A stretch of 64,000 bases of DNA from an uncultured Nocardioides sp. (GTDB lineage: Bacteria; Actinomycetota; Actinomycetes; Propionibacteriales; Nocardioidaceae). Positions 35,975 through 42,571 of the stretch are shown here, in pieces. Under the pieces are notes generated by a model. That model was not told the DNA's origin. It saw only the letters and a list, made by a program, of their open reading frames with translations, and searched no databases. Numbering within the stretch: the first letter of the stretch is position 1; each line of letters opens with the position of its first letter. Position numbers and translations under genes: made by a program. Location: the NCBI RefSeq assembly GCF_947488025.1, contig NZ_CANKYS010000005.1, forward strand, positions 186,001-250,000. Direction: 5' to 3'.

Positions 35975-36531
35975 TGAGCGGGTTACGTCGCCGACGTCGG
36001 CCAGGACACGGGCAGCGACAACGGGTCCGACACCGCGCAGGTCCATCAGGCGTGAACCGCGGGCAAGCACGATGGCCGTCAACTCGGCGGTGGACTTCTT
36101 GATCTCGGCCTCGACCGCGACCATCTCCGTCAGCTCCTCGGCAGCGATCCGACGGCGGGTCTTTCCGGCGATGTCACGCGGTCGGACGGACGCGAGCATT
36201 GCCCTGGCCTGACCGGTGGTGAGATCGCGTTTCGCCTGTCCTGGCAGGAGTTCTGCGAGCAGAGCGTGCAGTCGGTCAACGGTCTGGACCCGCCGTCGGG
36301 TCAATGCCTCGCGGCGGTCGGTGAGCATCCGCAACGCTTCAAGCTCGCCGTCGAGCTGCAGCACCCGCAGGTTCTTCGTGCGCACGGCAACAGCAGCGAC
36401 CGCATGGGCGTCGTGCGCGTCGGTCTTGCGGTTGTGACCGGTGTCGAAGAGCCGGACCCGAGCAGCTGTTCGTGCTGGTCGACGACCTCGATCGTGGCCG
36501 ACAGCTTGTGGGGATCGACCCCGATGATCAC
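35975..36531 (-). pseudogene. Broken IS110-family transposase
   Basis: The ATG at 36531 opens with MIIGVDPHKLSATIEVVDQHEQLLG, the RuvC-like start of IS110 transposases. Near base 36457 the match jumps to another frame, reading ARVRLFDTGHNRKTDAHDAHAV and continuing to GVGPVVAARVLADVGDVTRS (ending near 35975). The jump removes about 60-70 residues of a normal transposase including the second acidic residue of the DEDD site, and shifts the frame. The C-terminal Tnp20 serine region is missing. It cannot make an active transposase. No terminal repeats were found, which is usual for IS110. Confidence 0.85.
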
Positions 36532-36836
36532 CGCGCTGTGTCTGGTTCATGTGCTGGTCCCGCCCGTGCTCGATCCGGTTAGGTCGCGAGGTGGGCATTG
36601 CTACTAGGAGCTGGGCAGTCCCTTCTTGAGCCACGCCTCGTCACGGTGACCGGCGGGCTGCAGACCGATAGTGAGCCACACAGATCGCGTTGGAGGGCAG
36701 CCGCATGGAGGACTTCCCCGCCGATCACCTGAACCGAGTCTGGCCAGACGTCGGTCCTAACAGAATCGTCCAGTAGCCGCTTGTGAAGCGCGCCCAAGTT
36801 CAAATTCCTCCACACCTTGGTCCATCCAGTGGCGCA

Positions 36837-36852
36837 TCGAACATGTGTTCGA
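36837..36852 (+). promoter_or_regulatory. SOS box (LexA operator)
   Basis: TCGAACATGTGTTCGA matches exactly the actinobacterial LexA consensus TCGAAC-N4-GTTCGA. It ends 11 bases before the HNH gene ATG and abuts the likely -10 element, so LexA bound here would block the promoter. Confidence 0.88.
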
Positions 36853-36858
36853 TAGAAT
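36853..36858 (+). promoter_or_regulatory. -10 element of a probable leaderless promoter
   Basis: TAGAAT follows the SOS box directly and lies 5 bases before the ATG at 36864. With the usual 6-8 base spacing the transcript would start at or within a base or two of the ATG, giving a leaderless mRNA; no RBS is present. No -35 is recognisable. Confidence 0.6.
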
Positions 36859-36863
36859 GAATC

Positions 36864-38318
36864 ATGACCATCTCCCTCCCGCACCAGGCGCCGCAGGCGG
36901 CCGATGAGGTGTCGGTGAGGGAGCTGCTGGAGCTGGCTGCCGGGGCGCTCCGGTCGCGCCGCCTGGCGGAGGTGGAGGAGATCCGGCTCGCGATCCAGTG
37001 GGCCGTGACTCAGGGAGATCCGCGCGATGATCGCGATCCCATGGTGACGCCCGGCGGTGACGGCACTCCCCCGGTCCGCGACCACGCCATCCCCGAGCTG
37101 GCCATGGCGCGCGAGACGCACCCGGCGACGACGCGGGCGCTGATCGCCGACGGCCTCGACCTCGTGCACAGGCTGCCTCGGACGTGGGCGGTGGTCGAGG
37201 CGGGCGACTGCGAGCCGTGGGTGGCGCGCAAGGTGGCCGTCATCTCTCGCGCACTGCTGGATGACCAGGTGACTAAGGTCGACCGCGCCGTCGCGAAGGC
37301 GATCGGCGGCCACGCCCCCTCGACAGTCCTCGAGATCGCCCGGGCCAAAGTCATCGAGGCCGACCCCGAGACCCACCGCGCCGAACGCGAACGGTCACGC
37401 CACGAGCGCTACGTCCGCCTCTCCCGCACCGACGAGTTCGGCTACCGCCACATCATCGCCCGCGTCACCGCCGGCGACGCCGCCTGGCTCGACGCCATGG
37501 TCGACCGCGTCGCCGACATCCTCGCCGAGACGATGGGCCACGACCACAACCACGACGAGCTCCGCTCCCTCGCCATGGGCTGGCTCGCCCGACCCGTCGA
37601 CCTCCTCAAGCTCCTCCTCGAGCACACCAACGACGATGCGGGCACGGACTCCGGTGCGCCCGGGGAGCCCGGTGAGTCCGGTGAGCCCGAGCAGCCCGCG
37701 TGGGCACCCGACCACATGGCCGACACCGTGGACCGGCTCTGTTCACTCCCCGCCCGCAAGCTGGCCAGGCTCCGCGGCCGCGGACGCCTCTTCGTCCACC
37801 TCACCGACGACGCCCTCCACACCGGGCGGGGAGTCGCCCGGGTCGAAGGCGTCGGCCCCATCGACGTACGACAGCTCCACGAGGTCCTCGGCGACGCCGA
37901 CGTCACCCTCACCCCGGTCCTGGACCTCGCGCAGCGTCGTCGCGTCGACGCCTACGAGCACCCCGAGGTGGTCAAGGACCACGTCTGGGTCCAGACGGGC
38001 GGCGACCACTTCCCCTTCACCCCACGCACCGCCACCCGCGACGGCGTCGACTTCGACCACGCCGTCCCCTACGACGACACCGGCCCACCCGGCCAGACCG
38101 GCCCCCACAACTCCGGCCCCCTACGCCGACGCCACCACCGCACCAAGACCCACGGCGGGTTCACCACCCGCGTCGTCGGCCCCGGCCGCCACCTCTGGCG
38201 CACACCCCACGGCCAGGCGTTCCTCGTCGACCACACCGGCACGACCAGGCTGACCGAGCAACAGGGCAGAGCGATGGCCGAGGCGATCGTGGACGGCGTC
38301 GAGCTCTACTTCGCCTAG
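36864..38318 (+). CDS. DUF222/HNH endonuclease (13E12 repeat family)
   Basis: 484 residues. The N-terminal DUF222 region (about 15-300) includes ARKVAVISRALLDDQV and a Gly/Glu/Pro-rich spacer (about 255-280). A C-terminal HNH-type site follows: VDFDHAVPY, then GPHNSGPLRRRHHRTKTHGG, as in the REP13E12 proteins of mycobacteria and their actinobacterial relatives. Many such genes have SOS boxes, and this one has an exact copy 11 bases before its ATG. Function is unproven; a role in mobile-element or DNA-damage nicking is likely. The gene looks intact, with normal high GC. Confidence 0.88.
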   Translation: MTISLPHQAPQAADEVSVRELLELAAGALRSRRLAEVEEIRLAIQWAVTQGDPRDDRDPMVTPGGDGTPPVRDHAIPELAMARETHPATTRALIADGLDLVHRLPRTWAVVEAGDCEPWVARKVAVISRALLDDQVTKVDRAVAKAIGGHAPSTVLEIARAKVIEADPETHRAERERSRHERYVRLSRTDEFGYRHIIARVTAGDAAWLDAMVDRVADILAETMGHDHNHDELRSLAMGWLARPVDLLKLLLEHTNDDAGTDSGAPGEPGESGEPEQPAWAPDHMADTVDRLCSLPARKLARLRGRGRLFVHLTDDALHTGRGVARVEGVGPIDVRQLHEVLGDADVTLTPVLDLAQRRRVDAYEHPEVVKDHVWVQTGGDHFPFTPRTATRDGVDFDHAVPYDDTGPPGQTGPHNSGPLRRRHHRTKTHGGFTTRVVGPGRHLWRTPHGQAFLVDHTGTTRLTEQQGRAMAEAIVDGVELYFA

Positions 38319-38333
38319 GTCTTGCGAGCGCGG

Positions 38334-38346
38334 CCCCGTCTCGGGG
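38334..38346. terminator. Small hairpin between convergent genes
   Basis: CCCCG-TCT-CGGGG lies in the 34-base gap between the HNH gene stop and the acetyltransferase stop. The stem is only 5-6 bp, so it is a weak candidate for a bidirectional terminator. Confidence 0.3.
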
Positions 38347-38352
38347 TCAGGG

Positions 38353-38913
38353 TCAGAGCTCGCGGAGCACCCGGGCCGGCGAGCCGACGGCGACGACCCC
38401 GGCCGGCAGGTCGCGGGTGACGACCGATCCGGCGCCCACGACCGTGTCCGCCCCGATGGTGACGCCCGGGCAGACGATGACGCCGCCGCCGAGCCAGACG
38501 TTGTCGCCGATCGTGATGGGCTCGGCCGCCTCCCACTTGTCGCGCCGCGGCTGCGGCTCGAGCGGGTGGGTGGCGGTCAGGAGCTGGACGTTCGGGCCGA
38601 TCTGCACGTCGTCGCCGATCGTGATCGCGGCGACGTCGAGGAAGGTCACCCCCCAGTTGACGAAGGTGCGCGCCCCGATCGTGGTCTGGTAGCCGTAGTC
38701 GCAGTGCAGCGGCGGCCGGACCTCGCTGTGCTCGCCGAGTCCGCCGAGCAGCTCCTCGAGCAGCGCGCGGCGTCCGGCGGCGTCGTTGGGGTCCATCGTG
38801 TTGATCCGGTGGGCCAGGCCCTGGGCGCGCTGAGACTCCTCGGCCAGGACCGGGTCGTCCGCGATGTAGGGCTCCCCCGCCAGCATCCGCTCGCGCATGG
38901 TCTTCTCGCTCAT
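38353..38913 (-). CDS. Maltose/galactoside O-acetyltransferase-like enzyme
   Basis: 186 residues with the left-handed beta-helix hexapeptide repeats of the LacA/Maa group: N-terminal Mac domain (EKTMRERMLAGEPY), then ITIGDDVQIGPNVQLLTATHP with the catalytic histidine, VWLGGGVIVCPGVTIGADTVVGAGSVV and VGSPARVLREL. Transfers acetyl from acetyl-CoA to a sugar hydroxyl. The ATG at 38913 matches the usual family start MSEKTMRERML; an in-frame ATG at 38940 is less likely. Confidence 0.92.
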   Translation of the reverse strand: MSEKTMRERMLAGEPYIADDPVLAEESQRAQGLAHRINTMDPNDAAGRRALLEELLGGLGEHSEVRPPLHCDYGYQTTIGARTFVNWGVTFLDVAAITIGDDVQIGPNVQLLTATHPLEPQPRRDKWEAAEPITIGDNVWLGGGVIVCPGVTIGADTVVGAGSVVTRDLPAGVVAVGSPARVLREL

Positions 38914-38942
38914 CGGCTCAACGTACAAGCCCCGAGACATGC

Positions 38943-38967
38943 AAAAGTCCCCGCCGCGGCGGGGACT
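38943..38967 (-). terminator. Rho-independent terminator after bL37
   Basis: On the minus strand, AGTCCCCGCCG pairs with CGGCGGGGACT (11-bp self-complementary arms, loop formed by the central CGCG) and is followed by TTTTGC. It starts 28 bases after the bL37 stop and closes the sigR-rsrA-bL37 unit. Confidence 0.85.
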
Positions 38968-38994
38968 TCTACGAGATGACGGCGCGGGTGCGCG

Positions 38995-39069
38995 TCAGGC
39001 GTTGGGGCGCTTCCCGTGGTTCGCGCCCTTCTTCTTGCGAGCGCGGCGCTTGCGTCCGGTCTTGCCCAT
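38995..39069 (-). CDS. Ribosomal protein bL37
   Basis: Only 24 residues, MGKTGRKRRARKKKGANHGK plus RPNA, very basic. This is the tiny actinobacterial 50S protein bL37 seen in mycobacterial ribosome structures. AGGAGG lies 6 bases before the ATG. The gene lies 78 bases downstream of rsrA and on the same strand, with a terminator after it, so it can be read from the SigR operon. Too short for most gene finders. Confidence 0.93.
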   Translation of the reverse strand: MGKTGRKRRARKKKGANHGKRPNA

Positions 39070-39147
39070 GGTGGTCCTCCTGGAATCGGTGCTCGGAGCA
39101 GTGTCTCAAATCCGCCCGGAGGCGGCCAATCGGGTCGAGCTCGACGT

Positions 39148-39432
39148 TCAGGCATTGCCCTCGGTGATCTGGACCCGCACCTCGCGCAGCTGCAGGCGGA
39201 CGCGGTCGCGGAGCGACTCCGGGGCGGACTCCGAGCAGGAGCGGGCGACGAGCTGCTTCACGGCCTTCTGCAGGTCGTGGCGCTCGAGGCAGGGCCCGCA
39301 CTCGCGCAGGTGCATCTCGACGACGGCGCAGTCGGCCTGGTCGAGCTCGTTGTCGATGAAGTAGACGATGCGCTCGATGTAGTCGACGCAGTCGTCGTTG
39401 CCGCTCTCCATGTCGTGCTCGTGGCTGCTCAC
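39148..39432 (-). CDS. rsrA: Anti-sigma-R factor RsrA (zinc, redox-sensing)
   Basis: 94 residues of the zinc anti-sigma (ZAS) group. The H41-x3-C45-x2-C48 motif (HLRECGPC) together with C15 would bind zinc; C35 is an extra cysteine. Thiol oxidation expels the zinc, forms a disulphide and releases SigR. The GTG start overlaps the sigR stop (GTGA), so the two are made in a fixed ratio. Confidence 0.95.
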   Translation of the reverse strand: MSSHEHDMESGNDDCVDYIERIVYFIDNELDQADCAVVEMHLRECGPCLERHDLQKAVKQLVARSCSESAPESLRDRVRLQLREVRVQITEGNA

Positions 39433-40088
39433 GACTCGCTCCCCTCTCCCTGACCGGGCACGGTGGACGCCGGAAGCAGGTCGTTGGTCCGCACGTAGTC
39501 CGCCAGCATGTCGCGCAGCTGCCGCCGACCGCGGTGCAGCCGCGACATCACGGTGCCGATCGGGGTGTCCATGATCTCGGCGATCTCCTTGTAGGGGAAC
39601 CCCTCGACGTCGGCGAGGTAGACCGCCAGACGGAACTCCTCGGGCAGGCGCTGCAGCGCGTCCTTCACCTCCGAGTCGGGCAGGTGCTCGAGCGCCTCCA
39701 TCTCCGCCGACCGGAGGCCGGTCGAGGAGTGCGACTCCGCCCGGGCGAGCTGCCAGTCCTCGACGTCCTCCGACATCGACTGCTGCGGCTGCCGCTGCTT
39801 CTTGCGGTAGGAGTTGATGTAGGTGTTGGTGAGGATGCGGTAGAGCCAGGCCTTGAGGTTGGTGCCGGGCTTGAACTGGTGGAAGGCGCTGTAGGCCTTG
39901 GCGAACGTCTCCTGCACGAGGTCCTCGGCGTCGGCCGGGTTGCGGGTCATCCGCATCGCCGCGCCGTAGAGCTGGTCGAGGTAGGGCAGTGCGTCACGCT
40001 CGAAGCGCGCGGAGCGCTGGTCGGAGGTCTCGTCCTCGACGGCGACCTCTGCAGGTGGGGACATCTCGTCCCGGAGCGATTCAGTCAT
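39429..40088 (-). CDS. sigR: Thiol-stress sigma factor SigR (SigH type)
   Basis: 219 residues from the ATG at 40088. Region 2 ([55 protein letters not shown]) and region 4 ([42 protein letters not shown]) are those of the actinobacterial SigR/SigH group controlling thioredoxin, mycothiol and protease genes. A GTG at 40136 would add 16 residues and lies just after a SigR-type promoter, so a long unstable isoform as in Streptomyces (SigR') is possible. Coupled to rsrA. Confidence 0.95.
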   Translation of the reverse strand: MTESLRDEMSPPAEVAVEDETSDQRSARFERDALPYLDQLYGAAMRMTRNPADAEDLVQETFAKAYSAFHQFKPGTNLKAWLYRILTNTYINSYRKKQRQPQQSMSEDVEDWQLARAESHSSTGLRSAEMEALEHLPDSEVKDALQRLPEEFRLAVYLADVEGFPYKEIAEIMDTPIGTVMSRLHRGRRQLRDMLADYVRTNDLLPASTVPGQGEGSES

Positions 40089-40145
40089 CGCCTCCCACAG
40101 TACCGCCGTGGGTCGATCGAGGGTCAGTGCAGTCACACTGACCTG

Positions 40146-40172
40146 AACACCTCACGCCCGTCGGGGATTCCC
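40146..40172 (-). promoter_or_regulatory. SigR-type autoregulatory promoter
   Basis: On the minus strand GGGAAT (40172-40167), an 18-base spacer after GGAAT, and GTT (40148-40146) match the SigR consensus GGAAT-N18-GTT exactly. Expected transcription start is near 40138, two or so bases before the GTG at 40136. The promoter lies over the 3' end of the upstream hydrolase gene. Confidence 0.85.
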
Positions 40173-40814
40173 GACGACCTCACGCACGAGCCACTCGAGG
40201 GTCGACTCGACCACGATCCCCATCGCCTCGTCCTGGGTCACCTCGCCCCGGGCGGGCACCTTGAGCGCGTGGTCGCCACCGGGGATCACCACCAGGTCGA
40301 GCCCGTCGAGGTCGCCGGGGAACTCCTCGGGCCGCCCCATCGGGTCGCGCTCCCCCTGCACCACGAGTGTCGGCAGCCCGACGGCCTCCAGCTCGCCCAG
40401 CCGGGTCGGCTCGGTCCTCCCGGGCGCGTGGAGCGGGAAGGACAGGGCCAGGCAGCCCGAGGCGCCGAGCGCGCGCGCGGTGCGGGCCGCGGAGCGGGCG
40501 CCGGCCGACCGACCGCCCACGACGAGGGGCGTACGCACGCGCATCACGTCGGCGGCACACCTGAGCGCCGTGTCGAGGGTCGGCGGGGCGGTCGCGATCT
40601 TGCGGCCCGCCACCCGCCACGGCTGCTCGAACAGGACGACCGAGACGCCCTGGGCGGGCAGCGCGTCAGCCAGGGCCCACAGGTCGCGGGCGTCCACGCC
40701 GCCACCGGCACCGTGGCTGAGCAGCAGGGTCGCGATCGGGCTCGTCGCGCGCCGCGTGTGCAGGCGGCCCTCGCCGTGGGGTGTGTCCACCGAGCGGACG
40801 GACGCCTTCTTCAC
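40152..40814 (-). CDS. Alpha/beta hydrolase (KANL3/dienelactone-hydrolase-like)
   Basis: 220 residues. The oxyanion region LLLSHGAGGGVDARD, the nucleophile elbow GGRSAGARSA (Ser) and the late histidine in GGDHALKVP form the usual triad of small alpha/beta hydrolases. No signal peptide. The start overlaps the SRAP gene stop (ATGA at 40811-40814), so both are co-translated. Substrate unknown. Confidence 0.85.
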   Translation of the reverse strand: MKKASVRSVDTPHGEGRLHTRRATSPIATLLLSHGAGGGVDARDLWALADALPAQGVSVVLFEQPWRVAGRKIATAPPTLDTALRCAADVMRVRTPLVVGGRSAGARSAARTARALGASGCLALSFPLHAPGRTEPTRLGELEAVGLPTLVVQGERDPMGRPEEFPGDLDGLDLVVIPGGDHALKVPARGEVTQDEAMGIVVESTLEWLVREVVGNPRRA

Positions 40815-41566
40815 TCGACCTCCTCCAGGGGCAGCGGCTCCACGAGCTCGGGTCCGTTGTTGCGCACGTTGCTCACCAGTCTCGGCACGGGATAGGCCTC
40901 CAGCCGGCCGGGAGCGGCGGGCACGAGGAGGGAGGTGTCACCGGGCGTGGTCGGGTCGAGCCACTCGTGCCAGCGCTCGCGCTCGACCATCAGCGGCATC
41001 CGGTCGTGGATGTGGCCGAGGGAGTCCTCGGCCTCGGTCGTGAGCACCGTGCAGGTCCAGCGGAAGCGGTCGGGGTCGTCCTCGGACCTCGTCGGGTCAC
41101 GCCAGATCTCGTAGAGCCCGGCCATCGCGAGCACCCCGCCGTCCTTGGGGCGGATGAAGAACGGCTGCTTGACCGGCTTGCCCTTCGCGTCGGTGCGCGC
41201 GGTGGGGTACCACTCGAAGTAGCCGTCGGCGGGCAGGAGCGCCCGCCGGGCGGCGAAGGCCTTGCGGTAGGCCGGCTTCTCCGCGACGGTCTCCATCCGG
41301 GCGTTGATCATCCGGTTGCCGATCGAGGGGTCCTTGGCCCACGACGGGACCAGCCCCCACGTGAGGACGCGGAGCTGGCGCTGGGCCGGCTCTGTCCTGT
41401 CCTGGCCGGACTCCCGCGACGGCGGTCGCTCGACGACGGCGTAGACCTCCTTGGTCGGCGCGACGTTGTAGTCGGCTGCCAGGGGCGCGGCGATCCGGGT
41501 CTCGACGACCTCGAACTCCTCCACGAGGTCGTCCGAGCTCCGGGACGAGGCGTAGCGGCCGCACAT
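40811..41566 (-). CDS. SOS response-associated peptidase (SRAP/YedK/HMCES)
   Basis: 251 residues starting MCGRYASS, with catalytic Cys2 that forms a thiazolidine crosslink to abasic sites in single-stranded DNA. Other active-site features: NARMETV (Asn), GYFEWYP (Glu) and HDRMPLMV (His). It shields abasic sites at replication forks. No SOS box is visible upstream. A gene of this family lies near aroA and sigH in mycobacteria too. Confidence 0.95.
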   Translation of the reverse strand: MCGRYASSRSSDDLVEEFEVVETRIAAPLAADYNVAPTKEVYAVVERPPSRESGQDRTEPAQRQLRVLTWGLVPSWAKDPSIGNRMINARMETVAEKPAYRKAFAARRALLPADGYFEWYPTARTDAKGKPVKQPFFIRPKDGGVLAMAGLYEIWRDPTRSEDDPDRFRWTCTVLTTEAEDSLGHIHDRMPLMVERERWHEWLDPTTPGDTSLLVPAAPGRLEAYPVPRLVSNVRNNGPELVEPLPLEEVE

Positions 41567-41601
41567 ACCGCCACCCTAGGGGAGTCGGCCGACAGCGTCG
41601 C

Positions 41602-42351
41602 TCAGCCGCGGGCCAGCTCGTCGAGCAGCATGCCGGCGACCACGTCGGTGCCCGGGAGCCCCTCGATCCACACCCGCACCGGAGCGTCCGGCTCCGCGCC
41701 GTCGAGGAGCGTGCGCAGCACCCGGACCCGCCGCCCGAGGTGGCCGTCTCGCCGGGTCAGGATCGCGACGCGGTGGAGCCCGAGCCGGGCCACCGTCTCG
41801 TCCCGGGCGAACGCCGTGCGCGCGAGCTCGCCCGAGCGCGCCAGGCGCATGGCCCGGGTGAAGTGGTCGTCGGGCTCGTCGGACGGGTCGTCGCCGGACG
41901 GCATCTCGAACACGACCAGTGCGAAGCCCCCGATGCCGGCGTCGGTCCCGCCGCCGAGCCGGTAGAGCTCGGAGAGCCGGCTGCGCAGGTGCGCCTGGCT
42001 GGACAGCCCGGTGAGGGGGTCCTCGCAGGAGAGCTGGTTGAGGTAGCCCAGCGTCGTCTCGCTCCACGCGGTGAGCAGCGCGGTGACGACGTCGTACGAC
42101 GGATCGGCGCCGGTGAGGCAGCGCCAGGTGTCGCGCAGCCCGGCGAGCGTCTCCTCCACCGATGCCCCGTCGCGGGCCAGCTCCTGACCCGCGACGGCGC
42201 AGACACCGATGACGTCCGATCCTGAGGTGAGCGCTTCGCCGACAGCCTCGAACCGGTGCGGCAACCCCGACCGCTCGACGGTGGGCTCCGGCTCGCTCAC
42301 CCCAGGATCGGCGACCGTGAGGCGACGCCCACGCACAGCGAAGATCCTCAC
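41602..42351 (-). CDS. Degenerate GGDEF-domain protein
   Basis: 249 residues. A helical N-terminal region (about 30-105) leads to DPLTGLSSQAHLRSRLSELY (111-130), the usual start of a GGDEF domain. The signature loop is lost: where RxGGDEFAVL should occur, the protein has RLGLHRVAIL (189-198). It cannot be a working diguanylate cyclase, but may bind a nucleotide or act as a protein-protein module. No membrane helix. Divergent from a sigma factor with a membrane anchor, 220 bases between starts. Confidence 0.75.
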   Translation of the reverse strand: MRIFAVRGRRLTVADPGVSEPEPTVERSGLPHRFEAVGEALTSGSDVIGVCAVAGQELARDGASVEETLAGLRDTWRCLTGADPSYDVVTALLTAWSETTLGYLNQLSCEDPLTGLSSQAHLRSRLSELYRLGGGTDAGIGGFALVVFEMPSGDDPSDEPDDHFTRAMRLARSGELARTAFARDETVARLGLHRVAILTRRDGHLGRRVRVLRTLLDGAEPDAPVRVWIEGLPGTDVVAGMLLDELARG

Positions 42352-42379
42352 GGCACACCCCCTCCCGGGTTCCCTCAGT

Positions 42380-42406
42380 CATGCCCCAGCCATGCCTTGG
42401 GGCATG
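42380..42406. promoter_or_regulatory. Inverted repeat upstream of the GGDEF-like gene
   Basis: CATGCCCCA (42380-42388) and TGGGGCATG (42398-42406) form a perfect 9-bp inverted repeat with a 9-base spacer. It lies between the divergent GGDEF-like and sigma factor genes, 29 bases before the former's start, a suitable place for an operator controlling either. Confidence 0.5.
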
Positions 42407-42571
42407 CTCTGGTGATGTGACGGGGCTCATGGCCGCCCATGACGCGGACTCGGGCGAAAATCCCGTTTCTTCACTTTCCCGGCCGCTCGGCCCCCGGCCG
42501 GGGATACAGTCGGAAGGCCCGGCGACCGCCGGGTGGTGTCCCCGGAAGCGTCCAACCATGAGCGTGCAGTC

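Noticed and set aside
36709..36780. Short open frame (about 23 codons) upstream of the HNH gene
   Set aside because: No RBS match beyond GGAGGG at a poor position and no known family; probably debris between the IS remnant and the HNH promoter.
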